From Thermorudis peleae (GTDB taxonomy: Bacteria > Chloroflexota > Chloroflexia > Thermomicrobiales > Thermomicrobiaceae), in assembly GCF_000744775.1 (NCBI RefSeq), contig NZ_JQMP01000001.1:62001-126000 (forward strand): a stretch of 64,000 nt of DNA, given 5' to 3'. Shown in pieces: positions 8,375 through 17,964 of this stretch. The notes beneath the pieces were generated by a model, which searched no databases, was not told where the DNA came from, and was given only the letters and a program-made list of their open reading frames with translations. Position 1 is the stretch's first letter. Each line of letters starts with the position of its first letter. A program made the translations under genes and the position numbers.

Positions 8375-9136
8375 GTGACACTCAGCCATCTTGGCGCAAC
8401 GCGAAGTTGTCGCGCGCACGATCATCTCCTGGTAACGCCTGATACCCATGTCGAAGCAGCCTTCCCCGGTATTGAGCATGGCGATGCTATCGTCCACATT
8501 GCGCCAGCACTTGGGGCCCGATTCACACTGTTGACCGTGCGCCTGAACGACAGCGGCACGCTCAGCGCCAGTGCTCCTTACGTCGAACGCTTTCTCGCCG
8601 TCCTCAGCGGCCAGGGGCAGCTTACTCTCCCCGAACAGACAGAATTGCTCGTTGCTGGTGATTATGTCTACTTGCCGCCGGAATATCCGCATACGCTGGC
8701 TGCTTATGGGGAGCGACTCGTTGCGATCGTCCTTGACAAGCCCTATTGTCCGCCGCCGCATAGTTCAGTTGACGGAATGCTCACCTACTGTCGGGGTCGG
8801 CTAGTGGACGGGCCGGGACGGCCATTGGTCGAAGGCTCGCCTGTCATCGTGCGACAGTTGGTGCCAGACCACCCGGCGTTTGACCTTGCGGTTAACGTCA
8901 TGGAGTTTCCGCCAGGGGCAGCGTTGCCGTTCGTTGAAGTGCATGTGATGGAACATGGGCTGGTGATGCTCGAAGGCCAAGGGATCTACCGGCTTGGCGA
9001 GCACTGGCATCCTGTCCAAGCCGGGGATGTGATCTGGATGGCGCCCTATTGCCCGCAGTGGTTTGCTGCGCTTGGGGAACGACCAGCCCGCTATCTCATC
9101 TACAAAGACTGGAACCGGCATCCGCTCAGCGGATGA
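8375..9136 (+). CDS. allE: (S)-ureidoglycine aminohydrolase (bicupin)
   Basis: This 253-residue bicupin releases ammonia from ureidoglycine to form ureidoglycolate. Cupin repeats are visible around residues 45-110 (FLAVLSGQGQL, AGDYVYLPPEYPHTL) and 175-245 (EVHVMEHGLVMLEGQGIYRL, AGDVIWMAPYCPQWFAA), with the C-terminal YLIYKDWNR that is characteristic of the family. The second cupin holds the metal ligands. Start GTG 8375 has GGAGGA 6 nt upstream. It is the last gene of the rightward operon. No ureidoglycolate lyase or dehydrogenase is seen in the window, so the last step to glyoxylate must be encoded elsewhere. Confidence 0.92.
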   Translation: MTLSHLGATRSCRAHDHLLVTPDTHVEAAFPGIEHGDAIVHIAPALGARFTLLTVRLNDSGTLSASAPYVERFLAVLSGQGQLTLPEQTELLVAGDYVYLPPEYPHTLAAYGERLVAIVLDKPYCPPPHSSVDGMLTYCRGRLVDGPGRPLVEGSPVIVRQLVPDHPAFDLAVNVMEFPPGAALPFVEVHVMEHGLVMLEGQGIYRLGEHWHPVQAGDVIWMAPYCPQWFAALGERPARYLIYKDWNRHPLSG

Positions 9137-9379
9137 CGAGTGCACTGATTAGGCTATGGGCGGTCGCCTCGTTGTCTTCTGCTGGGTGCGAAGCGGGAGA
9201 GATAACGGAGGCAGGAGCGGATGGTGTCGTATTGATAGGGACATGGGCCCGTCTCACAACGCGCATCAGTCCATTTATGACCGCGCACGGTGCCATTTGT
9301 ACGGCAAGAGCGCCTAGAATAGCCCTATGGTGCCCAGTATGGTGCCCTTGAGCGCCACAAGTTGACCTGCGCCGATAGG

Positions 9380-9417
9380 GTGGGCAGGAGCAACTGTCTA
9401 GCAGTTGCCCTGCCCAC
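9380..9417. terminator. Bidirectional hairpin between convergent operons
   Basis: GTGGGCAGG (9380-9388) pairs with CCTGCCCAC (9409-9417), and GCAACTG (9390-9396) with CAGTTGC (9402-9408), leaving one bulged A and a 5-nt loop: 16 base pairs. It lies between the end of the ureidoglycine gene and the converging enoyl-CoA hydratase gene. No clear T-tract follows on either strand. The rest of 9137-9464 shows no gene. Confidence 0.6.
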
Positions 9418-9464
9418 CGCACAGATGAGAGTACGTGAATCACTGGCCAGATGGTTGTCAGCGC

Positions 9465-10238
9465 TTACTGTGAGGAGTCGCGACGCTGGCGCCGCGACTC
9501 AAGAAACGCACGCACCGCTTCTTGGGCCTCGGGTGTACTAAAGGTCAGGTGGAACAGCTCTCGTTCAAAACGCATCGCGGCTTCCCAGGACATCTCGGGT
9601 CCACTGATGATCGCAAGCTTAGCAGCGCGGATAGCTGCTGGTGAATGCTGGGCGATCTCTTGGGCGAGGCGGAGTGCTTCGTCGAGATACTGGCCAGCGG
9701 GGACAACGCGAGTGACGAGGCCCATTGCTAACGCTTCTTGTGCCGTGAATTCACGGCCGGTCAGCACGAGCTCCATCGCACGGTATTTGCCGAGACGCCG
9801 AGCAAGATGCTGGGTACCGCCAGCGCCGGGAATGAGGCCAAGGCGAATCTCCGGACTAGCAAATCGGGCAGTATCTGAGGCAACAATGAGATCGCAGGCG
9901 AGAGCGAGTTCTAGCCCGCCACCGTAGACGTAACCCGAGACTGCAGCGATGAGTGGCTTGGGGAAGTGATGCAGAGTTTCCCAGTAATGCAAGTCAGAGT
10001 GAACGGTCGGGAGTGTTGCCGGTGTGGCCGAGGCGAATAACTCGATATCGGCGCCGACGGAAAATGCCCGCTCGTTCCCCGTCAGTACAATAATGCGGAT
10101 GCGCTCATCAGCCCGGACATCCTCGAGTGCTGCTTGAATCTCCTGAAGCATCTCGCGGTTGATTGCATTGAGCTTCTGTGGTCGGTTTAACTGTATGAGG
10201 AGAATTGGATCGCGCCGTTCCAGAAGAATTGTGTCCAT
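9465..10238 (-). CDS. Enoyl-CoA hydratase/isomerase family protein
   Basis: The 257-residue protein is a standard-length crotonase. It has the oxyanion-hole segments (FSVGADIE and GYVYGGGLELALACD) and RLGLIPGAGGTQ with the region of the catalytic Glu. Family members hydrate 2-enoyl-CoA esters in beta-oxidation or aromatic ring-cleavage product degradation. The ATG at 10238 is preceded by GAGAGAAGAGAGAA-type purine-rich sequence. It is 27 nt after the dehydrogenase gene and is the third gene of a leftward operon that starts with an acyl-CoA synthetase. Exact substrate cannot be told from sequence. Confidence 0.9.
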   Translation of the reverse strand: MDTILLERRDPILLIQLNRPQKLNAINREMLQEIQAALEDVRADERIRIIVLTGNERAFSVGADIELFASATPATLPTVHSDLHYWETLHHFPKPLIAAVSGYVYGGGLELALACDLIVASDTARFASPEIRLGLIPGAGGTQHLARRLGKYRAMELVLTGREFTAQEALAMGLVTRVVPAGQYLDEALRLAQEIAQHSPAAIRAAKLAIISGPEMSWEAAMRFERELFHLTFSTPEAQEAVRAFLESRRQRRDSSQ

Positions 10239-10265
10239 GGCTTTTCTCTCTTCTCTCTTTCCCGC

Positions 10266-12485
10266 TTATCGCCGTGGTCGTACCTTCTGAAGTGCTGTTG
10301 CAGCCTGGCTACGCAGGTTCGGATCATGTAGCATCGCGTGCCACGCTTCCAGTTCAGCAGCCAAGAGGTCGCGTACCGTCGTAGCCGTTCGCAGTGCCGG
10401 TGCCATCGTCGCAGCCAATGTCTGCGCGACGGGCGTTTGAGGGAGGCTGGCGAGCAACATATCCAGGTCAGTTGCCGCAGCATGCTTGAGAGGATGGGAG
10501 GAAGGTCGGGTTGGGATGCGTGCACCGAGGATCCGTGCGAGTGCTACAGCGTTGTCCAGTAGCCCATCGCGATCGAGCAACACGGCAGCGTTGTGTCCGA
10601 GTAGTCCGTCTTGCGCAGCCTCGGCGGCCGAACTAAAGACTGTCTCGTTTGCGCACAGCGTGAGTGCAGCCGTGAGCCACCCACCATGTTCGGGGGGCTG
10701 TGCAGCGGGGGGCTCAGTTCGGCCAACGTTGGCTTGCCAGAGCAGGCCAGAAAGCGCGCCGAAGGGATAGAGCCCGTGCGATGCACCGGGAAAACCCACG
10801 ATGCTCGTAAGGTAAGCGACTGTACCGTCAGCCCAGAGGGTACACATCGTGGCCGCGCCGCGAGCGTCGCCGTCGAGCATAACCACGATTGGCACGGGGA
10901 TTTCGGCTAGGGCAAGGACAGCGTCATGGACTGTCTTGAGCAGGTGGGTGAACGTCGACCAATGCCCATGTTCGGCTGCATCGATGATTGATTCGTAGGG
11001 GTAGCCGGGAGGCTGAAAACTGGGCACAAGTACCAGAGCTGTTGGCCATTGCGCAGTAAGGGCGTGGTCGATTGCCTGGGGAAGGTCAGTAAGGCGCTCG
11101 GGGCGTATGGCGATGACATCCTCAGTGAGGGGAAGAATCGACTGTCGTGTCAATACTGTTCGTGTCTGAACCTGGTTAATCCGTCGAGCGACAGGCAGTG
11201 TCTGTCGTGAGCGCATGGTGCCAGTTGCTAGGTCAAGCACGCAATCGTCGCGGTAGAACCCACCGGCTTGCTCCGCTGCGTCAAGGAGCGGTGGGGGTGC
11301 CTGCCCCGCTTCTGTGATGAGCGAACGGACAGTGGACATGCCAAGCATGTCCATTTGCTGGTAGGGACCAGCTGTCCAGCCGAATCCCCATTCAAGCGCG
11401 CAGTCAACAGTGACCAGGTCGTGAGCGACGTCTGGAGTACGGGCAAGGACATACCAGAACGTTCGCCCAAGAAGGTGGCGCACGAACATCCCATAGGGGT
11501 CAGGTAGGTGCAGTGCCTGTTGGAGTCGTTGTGGGAATGGCACGGCGGAGGCTTCGACAAGACCTGGGATTGTAGCTGGCTGTGTTGGGCGATCGCCGCC
11601 AACTTTGGGATCGAAGGTAAGTGACTGATCACCGTCAGTGCGGAAGAGCCCAGCTCCGGCTTTGTCTCCGAACCGCCCCTGCTGATAGAGGTCGAGCACC
11701 CAGGATGGGAGCCGATAGTCATCGCCCGTCGAGGCCTGCAGACTGCGTGTTCCCAGGACAAGGATATCGAGCCCGGTCAGGTCGATTGTCCGGAAGGTCG
11801 CTGAACGCGGGCGACCGAGGAGCGGTCCGGTCAAGGCATCGGCTTCCTCGAGGGTTAGCCCAAGCGTATCAGTGAGCTGAATAGCGTGGACGAGGGCATA
11901 GATGCCGAAGCGGTTGGCGACGAAGCCCGGGCTACTCTTGACCACGAGCACACGCCGTCCAAGACGCTGCTCAAGAAAGCGTCGTAGACCGTCAAATACA
12001 TGCTGATCAGCGCCCTCAGGCAAGGCTGCGAGTTCTGTCAGCAGGAGAGCACGCGGGGGATTAAAGAAATGCGTGGCAAAGAAGCGCGCACGCCATGCTG
12101 GTGTCTCGTGAGGCAGCAACTGCTCGAGAGGAAAGGTCGATGTATTGGTGGTAAGGATTGTTGTTGGTGGGAGGATACTCGCGAGCTGTTGAAACAGGCT
12201 TCGCTTTGCTTCCAGGTCTTCGATAATGGCTTCAAGCACCCAGTCGCACGTGGCTAGGAGGTCAAGATTGTCCTCGATATTGCCAACCTGGATCCGGTCG
12301 ATTGCCCTTGGATCGAGTAGGGCGCGCTGGGCACGAGCACGTTCGAGCCCACGACGGGCTGGGCCAGCTGGATCATCTGGATCACGAACATCAAGTAACA
12401 CGACCGAGATGCCAGCCGAGGCGGCGAGCCCAGCAATGGCTGCCCCCATCGAACCAGCACCGATAACACCAAGCCGCTGAATCAC
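10266..12485 (-). CDS. 3-hydroxyacyl-CoA dehydrogenase with degenerate crotonase-like C-terminal region
   Basis: The 739-residue protein begins with a Rossmann NAD-binding motif, LGVIGAGSMGAAIA, followed by NTSTFPLEQL, ATHFFNPP (the HFFNP motif) and a C-terminal helical 3HCDH domain with GFVANRFG. After about residue 430 it has a second region with crotonase-like pieces (PVPIVVMLDGDARGAATM, PFGALSGLLW), but the canonical catalytic Glu residues are not obvious. Such large dehydrogenases oxidise 3-hydroxyacyl-CoA in beta-oxidation. The start is placed at GTG 12485, six nt after GGGAGGA and overlapping the synthetase stop by 4 nt (GTGA), which predicts translational coupling. Confidence 0.85.
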   Translation of the reverse strand: MIQRLGVIGAGSMGAAIAGLAASAGISVVLLDVRDPDDPAGPARRGLERARAQRALLDPRAIDRIQVGNIEDNLDLLATCDWVLEAIIEDLEAKRSLFQQLASILPPTTILTTNTSTFPLEQLLPHETPAWRARFFATHFFNPPRALLLTELAALPEGADQHVFDGLRRFLEQRLGRRVLVVKSSPGFVANRFGIYALVHAIQLTDTLGLTLEEADALTGPLLGRPRSATFRTIDLTGLDILVLGTRSLQASTGDDYRLPSWVLDLYQQGRFGDKAGAGLFRTDGDQSLTFDPKVGGDRPTQPATIPGLVEASAVPFPQRLQQALHLPDPYGMFVRHLLGRTFWYVLARTPDVAHDLVTVDCALEWGFGWTAGPYQQMDMLGMSTVRSLITEAGQAPPPLLDAAEQAGGFYRDDCVLDLATGTMRSRQTLPVARRINQVQTRTVLTRQSILPLTEDVIAIRPERLTDLPQAIDHALTAQWPTALVLVPSFQPPGYPYESIIDAAEHGHWSTFTHLLKTVHDAVLALAEIPVPIVVMLDGDARGAATMCTLWADGTVAYLTSIVGFPGASHGLYPFGALSGLLWQANVGRTEPPAAQPPEHGGWLTAALTLCANETVFSSAAEAAQDGLLGHNAAVLLDRDGLLDNAVALARILGARIPTRPSSHPLKHAAATDLDMLLASLPQTPVAQTLAATMAPALRTATTVRDLLAAELEAWHAMLHDPNLRSQAATALQKVRPRR

Positions 12486-14077
12486 GTGCGTTCCTCCCAC
12501 TTCCAGTCACGATACTGTTCACGGAGTACCATCTTGGCGAGTTTTCCGGTTGAAGTTTTGGGAATTTCTGAGACAAAGACAATTGCATCGGGGATCCACC
12601 AGCGCACGACGTAGTTCTGCAGGTAAGCACGGAGTTCGTCTGCGGTCACCGAATGCCCTGGGCGCAGGACGACAAGCGCAAGTGGCCGTTCTTGCCAGCG
12701 TTTGTGTGGAATCCCGATAACCGCTGCTTCAGCGACCGCAGGATGTTTCAACAGAGCGTCCTCGAGCGCAATTGTGCTAATCCATTCTCCCCCAGACTTG
12801 ATAAGGTCTTTGGCGCGGTCAACGATCTTGACATACCCTTGTTCATCGATCACGGCGATATCGCCAGTGCGCAACCAGCCATCGACAAACGATGCTGGTT
12901 GTTCGTCGCGATAGTAGGCATCGGCGATCCAAGGACCGCGGACGAGGAGTTCTCCCAGGGTCTGGCCGTCCCAGGGAGCATCATGACCATCAAAGGTGAG
13001 TACCCGGGCCTCAACAAATGGAGCTGGCATGCCCTGTTTAACCATCCAGGCATATCGTTCCTCGGTAGGCAACGAGGCCAGCTTGACGTGAGACTGGAGG
13101 CCGAGCAAGACTTCACTCATTCCCCAGCCATGAATGACAGTTATGCCGAATGCTTCAAGCCGGCGGATAAGCGCCTCCGGGGCAGCGCTACCACCAATGA
13201 TCGCACGCAATCGCGGCGAGAGGTGCCAGGCGTGTGGCTGTTGCTCGAGCAGGTTAGCAATATCGTGCCAGACTGTTGGCACACCGGCGGCGAAGGTGCC
13301 CTGTTCTTCGGCAAGCAGCGTGAGGAGGTCGAGTGCTTGGGGGTGGGGGCCAGGTAAGACAATCGTTGAGCCAACAGCCAGGGCAGCGTAGGGCAGGGCC
13401 CAACCAGCGACATGAAACATCGGCACGGAAAAGAGGATGCAGTCATCTTGGCTGACCGCGAACGTAATTGTCGAGGTCAATGCCAACGCGGCAAGTGCGA
13501 GCTGCCCATGGGTGTAGAGCACCCCTTTGGGGCGGCCAGTAGTCCCCGACGTGTAGAGCAAGAAGGCTGGCGTGCTCGCTGATGCTGGGAAGAGCTCCGT
13601 AAGGGATGGTGTGGCAGTAGCCAGCATGCTTTCATAGCTTAGGGTGTTGGCCTGGTGAGCAGCTTCTCCAACAACAATGACATGCTCCAGCGTGACTTCG
13701 TGACGAAATGCTTCGTAGAGCGGCAGTAACGAGGCGTCGACAAGGAGCACACGATCCTGCGCATGGTTCACGATGTAAGCAAGCTCATTGGGATGAAGGC
13801 GGAGATTTAAGGTATGGCAGATCGCGCCGATCATCGGAATAGCAAGATAGGCTTCAAGATGCGCACTGTTATTCCAGAGGAGCGTCGCCACGCGGTCGCC
13901 CGGCTTCACCCCCAATTGTTGGAGAGCGTGAGCCAGCCGTAGAGCACGCTCAGTGAGCGTTTGATACGTCATCCGGCGATGTGGGCCAGCACCTATCCGT
14001 TCAACGATGATATGGTCGGGAAAGTAGCGGGCAGCACGGGTAAAGACATGATGCACCGTGAGCGTATCAAGGTTCAT
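12482..14077 (-). CDS. Acyl-CoA synthetase (AMP-forming)
   Basis: This 531-residue ANL-superfamily ligase activates a carboxylic acid to its CoA ester via an acyl-adenylate. Visible motifs are LLYTSGTTGRPKGV (P-loop-like A3), HGWGMSE (A5), WLRTGDIAVIDEQGY (A7), VDRAKDLIKSGGEWIS (A8) and PKTSTGKLAK (A10 with catalytic Lys). Length and motif set suit medium/long-chain fatty or aryl acids; the closest general type is the DitJ/FadD-like group. The ATG at 14077 has GGAGGT 11 nt upstream. It is first in the operon with the dehydrogenase and hydratase, so the three form an activation plus beta-oxidation unit. Confidence 0.9.
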   Translation of the reverse strand: MNLDTLTVHHVFTRAARYFPDHIIVERIGAGPHRRMTYQTLTERALRLAHALQQLGVKPGDRVATLLWNNSAHLEAYLAIPMIGAICHTLNLRLHPNELAYIVNHAQDRVLLVDASLLPLYEAFRHEVTLEHVIVVGEAAHQANTLSYESMLATATPSLTELFPASASTPAFLLYTSGTTGRPKGVLYTHGQLALAALALTSTITFAVSQDDCILFSVPMFHVAGWALPYAALAVGSTIVLPGPHPQALDLLTLLAEEQGTFAAGVPTVWHDIANLLEQQPHAWHLSPRLRAIIGGSAAPEALIRRLEAFGITVIHGWGMSEVLLGLQSHVKLASLPTEERYAWMVKQGMPAPFVEARVLTFDGHDAPWDGQTLGELLVRGPWIADAYYRDEQPASFVDGWLRTGDIAVIDEQGYVKIVDRAKDLIKSGGEWISTIALEDALLKHPAVAEAAVIGIPHKRWQERPLALVVLRPGHSVTADELRAYLQNYVVRWWIPDAIVFVSEIPKTSTGKLAKMVLREQYRDWKWEERT

Positions 14078-14286
14078 CGGCTGCTTACCTCCACCGCAGC
14101 ATTGATCCTCCTGGCCGGTGTAAGCAATGGGAACGAGCTGCCAGTTTCTTGCTCCAATACTTACGTGGTGTACTGCGGGGGAACAATCCGTGCTTTCAGG
14201 ATAGCTGAACTTCGAGTGTGCGTGAATCCCCGGCCGTTGCTAGACTGCGCCTCGGTTGACAACGGTTCATAGCGGGAGCATGAGCA

Positions 14287-15684
14287 ATGGCAGAACAGAG
14301 TCTTCAAGCGCTTCTCGACCGCGCGGGCGCAATTCAGCCGTTCCTCTATAACAATCCGACAGGAGCACGAGTCTATCCAGTCGTTCCACCGGAGTTTACG
14401 AACTGGCGCGACGAACAGCATGCCTGGCGGGAAACCGTCTGTCTCTTCGATCTTTCTTACCATATGACTGATCTCTTTCTGTGGGGGCCAGATGCCTTTT
14501 CGTTGCTTGCCCGGTTAGCGGTCAATTCCTTTACCGGGTTTGCACCTGGGCAGGCCAAGCAACTCGTCTGTGTGACACCGGACGGGTATCTCATCGGCGA
14601 TGGCATCTTGTTCTACCTGGAAGATGGAACGTTTCAGATTGTTGGCCGTCCTTCGCTCCATAACTGGATCCAGTATCATGCAGCGACAAGTGGGGCTGCT
14701 GTGAGCTGGGAACGAGATGAGTGGTCAGTGACTGACCCTCAGCGTCCGCGAAAGACGTATCGCTTCCAGGTGCAGGGCCCTCATGCCCAGCTGCTACTCG
14801 AGCGGTTGCTTGGAGGCACGATCCCGGACGTGCCTTTCTTCCATTTCACGCGGGTGAACATTGCAGGCCATACCGTTGGCATGCTCCACCATGGCATGGC
14901 TGGTGTAGCCGGCGCGGAGTTTTTCGGACCGTTCGCCGAAGGGCCTGCTGTCAAGGCAGCAATCCTGGAAGCCGGTAAAGATTTGGGCCTGCGGCAAGTC
15001 GGCTCTCGCGCCTATGCGACTAACGGCTTAGAGTCGGGTTGGATTCCTAATCCCCTCCCTGCAATCTACACCGGTGACGAGCTTCGTCCCTATCGCGGAT
15101 GGTTGCCGGCCACGAGTTACGAAGCCGTAGGCTCACTCGGCGGTAGCTTCGTTTCGCCGGATATTACTGACTACTATCTGACGCCCTGGGATCTCGGCTA
15201 TGGACGTTTGGTCAAGTTCGATCATGATTTCGTTGGTCGGGCTGCACTGGAGCGGCTGGCGAACCAACCGCATCGCAAGAAGGTGACTTTGGTGTGGGAT
15301 CCAGATGAGGCGGTGAGGGTCATTGGCAGTCTCTTCACCAAGCCCAAAGGTGAGCGATATAAGTACTTTGATCTCCCATTGGCTCAATACGCGACCTGGA
15401 TGTACGATGCCGTGCTCGATGATGCCGGTAAGGTCGTGGGCTTCTCAATGTGGACAGGCTTTAGTTCGAACGAGGAACGGGTTCTGTCACTGGCAACTGT
15501 CGACGCCGCTGTTGCAACAGTGGGGACACGGCTCCGTATTGTGTGGGGTGAGCCCAACGGCGGTTCACGGAAGCCCTCGGTTGAACGACATGTCCAGACC
15601 GAGGTCGCCGTAACCGTTGGCCCAGCGCCATATGCTGAGCCAGCGCGTCAGTACCGCGCGACAGTCGCACGTCGGCGGGCATAG
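14287..15684 (+). CDS. GcvT/LigM-like tetrahydrofolate-dependent demethylase or aminomethyltransferase
   Basis: The 465-residue protein has the GcvT fold: WRETVCLFDLSYHMTDLFLWGPDA at the N-terminus, AYATNGLESGWIPNPLPAIYTGDEL and YYLTPWDLGYGRLVKFDHDFVGRAAL in the folate-binding part, and a C-terminal barrel. Length and the YLTPWDLGYG variant resemble LigM/DesA-type O-demethylases of vanillate and syringate, rather than glycine-cleavage T protein (about 370 residues). It may move a methyl group from a methoxy-aromatic or methylamine compound to tetrahydrofolate; that is inferred. It is divergent from the acyl-CoA synthetase operon and 74 nt before an amidohydrolase often found with aromatic pathways. 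Confidence 0.75.
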   Translation: MAEQSLQALLDRAGAIQPFLYNNPTGARVYPVVPPEFTNWRDEQHAWRETVCLFDLSYHMTDLFLWGPDAFSLLARLAVNSFTGFAPGQAKQLVCVTPDGYLIGDGILFYLEDGTFQIVGRPSLHNWIQYHAATSGAAVSWERDEWSVTDPQRPRKTYRFQVQGPHAQLLLERLLGGTIPDVPFFHFTRVNIAGHTVGMLHHGMAGVAGAEFFGPFAEGPAVKAAILEAGKDLGLRQVGSRAYATNGLESGWIPNPLPAIYTGDELRPYRGWLPATSYEAVGSLGGSFVSPDITDYYLTPWDLGYGRLVKFDHDFVGRAALERLANQPHRKKVTLVWDPDEAVRVIGSLFTKPKGERYKYFDLPLAQYATWMYDAVLDDAGKVVGFSMWTGFSSNEERVLSLATVDAAVATVGTRLRIVWGEPNGGSRKPSVERHVQTEVAVTVGPAPYAEPARQYRATVARRRA

Positions 15685-15758
15685 ACCACGTCAGAGCATG
15701 TTTTGCTCCTGGAGTGAGCACTAGGCATGGCGTGGAATAGGTAGGGGAAGGTATAACT

Positions 15759-16613
15759 GTGACACTGCGCGACATTGTGTTTGTTGATATTCATGTTCAT
15801 GTTCGTACTGGTGATCATGCTCGGCTGGAACATGATCCATATGTGATGCAGAATCCCGAGGGCCTGAGTGATCAGCCTGACGTGATGGCCGAAATGTATC
15901 GCGAACTCGGTGGTATGGCAGTCATCTTCGATATTGACGATGAAACGCGGACGGGATTGCGAGCCTCCAACGACGAAATTGCTGGCTGGGTCAAGAAGTA
16001 TCCGGACGTATTTATCGGATTTGGAACGGTCGATCCGTGGAAGGGAGTGCAAGCGCTCCGGGAAGTCGAGCATTGTGCTGCTCTTGGGCTTAAGGGCATC
16101 AAGTTTCACCCAGCTGTCCAGGACTTCGCGCCGAATGATCCGCGCTTTTTCTCGTTGTGGGAGACGTGTACACGGCTTGGTCTTGCGGTGCTCTTCCACA
16201 CGGGGACGACTATGGCGGGAGCCGGTCAGCCAGGGGGCGGTGGACTGCGCCTCGAGTATGGCCGACCGATCCCGTACATTGACGACATTGCGGCACGGTT
16301 TCCGGAACTCCGGATTATTATGGCGCACCCTGCCTGGCCATGGCATGAGGAACAACTCGCCGTCCTGCGGCATAAACCCAACGTTTATATGGATCTGTCG
16401 GGGTGGGCACCGAAATATATTCCCCCAAGTGTCATCCAGTATGCCAATAGCTTGGTGCAGGACAAGGTGTTCTTTGGTTCAGATTTCCCGATGCTTTCTC
16501 CGCAGCGCTGGTTACGCGAATTTGCTGAATTGCCAATCAAGGAGAGTGTGCGGCCCAAAATCCTACGTGATAACGCGCTACGTTTCCTCGGCCTGATGCC
16601 AGCAGAATCGTGA
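15759..16613 (+). CDS. Amidohydrolase 2 family protein (decarboxylase/hydrolase)
   Basis: The 284-residue TIM-barrel protein shows the metal motif DIHVHV (HxH) at the N-terminus, LGLKGIKFHP, VLFHTGTT, MAHPAWPWHEE and the catalytic GSDFPM near the C-terminus. This is the ACMSD/gamma-resorcylate-decarboxylase branch, whose members decarboxylate or hydrolyse aromatic acids and ring-cleavage products. GTG 15759 is used as start; GGGGAAGG lies 10 nt upstream. Its partner is the LigM-like gene just before it, so methoxy-aromatic or related catabolism is a reasonable inference, not a proof. Confidence 0.82.
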   Translation: MTLRDIVFVDIHVHVRTGDHARLEHDPYVMQNPEGLSDQPDVMAEMYRELGGMAVIFDIDDETRTGLRASNDEIAGWVKKYPDVFIGFGTVDPWKGVQALREVEHCAALGLKGIKFHPAVQDFAPNDPRFFSLWETCTRLGLAVLFHTGTTMAGAGQPGGGGLRLEYGRPIPYIDDIAARFPELRIIMAHPAWPWHEEQLAVLRHKPNVYMDLSGWAPKYIPPSVIQYANSLVQDKVFFGSDFPMLSPQRWLREFAELPIKESVRPKILRDNALRFLGLMPAES

Positions 16614-16739
16614 GCAATCATTCGGAGGAGTAGGCATGACCCGCCGCTGCCCTCGCGCTGTTGACGTGAACGGGCAATAAGCAGTGCCTGCTCCTCCGTC
16701 CGCAGGACAGATTGCCCCGGCGCATAGATAGAGGAGCAC

Positions 16740-17897
16740 CTATGGCGCTACAGGGGCGTCAGGCGGTAGTGTCCATGGGTCTTCGCCGAGGTCCGGTAGT
16801 TGGAATTGCCCGTTTTTGAGAAGGAGGATGTCGTCTACCCATACTTCGCCACCATGCCGGAGATCGCAGATCAGATCCCAGTGGATAGCGCTGCGATTTT
16901 GCGAGCCCGTGTCTGGGTAGCCTGACCCGAGGGCGAGATGGATTGTCCCGCCCATTTTTTCGTCGAGCAGGATAATGCCAGTAAATCGATCGATTGCCCG
17001 GTTTGTACCGAAAGCAAACTCACCAACATATCGTGCGCCTTCGTCCGTTGCCAGCATCGCATCGAGTGCAGCCTGATTCTGCCGTGCTTCAGCAGAAACA
17101 ACACGGCCATGCTCGAAGCGGAGGCGCACATCGGCAACGAGTTGGCCGCGGATAATCGTGGCATAGGCAAAGCGAATGGTTCCTTCAACGGATGTCTCGA
17201 TCGGTCCGGTAAAGACTTCGCCACTTGGAAAGTTTCGATGACCGTCGGAGTTGATCCATCGTCGACCATCCACTCGCAGACGCAAATCAGTATCTGGGCC
17301 GAGGACCCGAATTTCACGATGTGGAGTCAGCCAGGCAATGAGGCGTTCTTGATAGGCTGAGACAGCGCGCCACCGTTCGGCTGGATTGGGGGTATCGAGG
17401 AGGGCAGCGCGAGCAAAGAAATCTTCATACACTGGCAGCGACATGCTTGCCTCTTGTGCGTAGGCATGCGTCGGAAAGAGCGTACTGGTCCAGCGCAGTG
17501 TACCGGCTGCTGCGCGGTCGAGGAACTGTTGGTGGAGGGCTGCACGTGCCTGGGCATATCGCTGCTGACGAGCGGGGTCGAGATGGCTCAGTGCGCGTGT
17601 GTTTTCAGCTGCCCCAATGCGCAACCATGCGTCGGCGAGTTCTGGGCCGATGCGCTCAAGGGGGGTAATCGTTTGGAGCTGTTCATCTGAGCCGAGGGTG
17701 AGGAGCAACTCGAGGGTTTCTGGCAACTCAACAAACAGGCTTGGATAGGCGCCGCGCTCGAGTGCCCGGCGATAGGTAGCGGTGAGGAGTGGTCGCGCAA
17801 GTGGTGGGCCGCTGATGAGCACAGTATCGCCTGCCTGCACGTTGAGTGCGTAATCGATGAGGACCGTTGCAAAGCGGGTAAGCCGTTCACCGTCCAT
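16740..17897 (-). CDS. M29 family aminopeptidase
   Basis: The 385-residue protein matches thermophilic aminopeptidases of family M29 (aminopeptidase T/AmpS type). Metal-ligand regions are visible: FPSGEVFTGP (Glu), VGEFAFGTN (Glu), and GTIHLALGSGYPDTG followed by IHWDLICDL with the His and Asp ligands. The family removes N-terminal residues using two metal ions and is cytoplasmic; no signal peptide is seen. ATG 17897 is preferred to the upstream ATG at 17915 because AAGGGG lies upstream of it. It is transcribed in the same direction as the rRNA operon but is separated from it by the terminator at 17934-17962. Confidence 0.92.
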   Translation of the reverse strand: MDGERLTRFATVLIDYALNVQAGDTVLISGPPLARPLLTATYRRALERGAYPSLFVELPETLELLLTLGSDEQLQTITPLERIGPELADAWLRIGAAENTRALSHLDPARQQRYAQARAALHQQFLDRAAAGTLRWTSTLFPTHAYAQEASMSLPVYEDFFARAALLDTPNPAERWRAVSAYQERLIAWLTPHREIRVLGPDTDLRLRVDGRRWINSDGHRNFPSGEVFTGPIETSVEGTIRFAYATIIRGQLVADVRLRFEHGRVVSAEARQNQAALDAMLATDEGARYVGEFAFGTNRAIDRFTGIILLDEKMGGTIHLALGSGYPDTGSQNRSAIHWDLICDLRHGGEVWVDDILLLKNGQFQLPDLGEDPWTLPPDAPVAP

Positions 17898-17933
17898 CTG
17901 CGCTGCCCCTTGCATCTGTTACGAAAACGCGAA

Positions 17934-17962
17934 GCCGCCGTGAGGGGATGCCTCACGGCGGC
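17934..17962 (-). terminator. Rho-independent terminator of rRNA-tRNA operon
   Basis: GCCGCCGTGAGG (17934-17945) and CCTCACGGCGGC (17951-17962) form a perfect 12-bp stem with a 5-nt loop. Read leftward it is followed by a T-rich run (TTCGCGTTTTCG). It starts 2 nt after the tRNA 3' end. Confidence 0.85.
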
Positions 17963-17964
17963 GG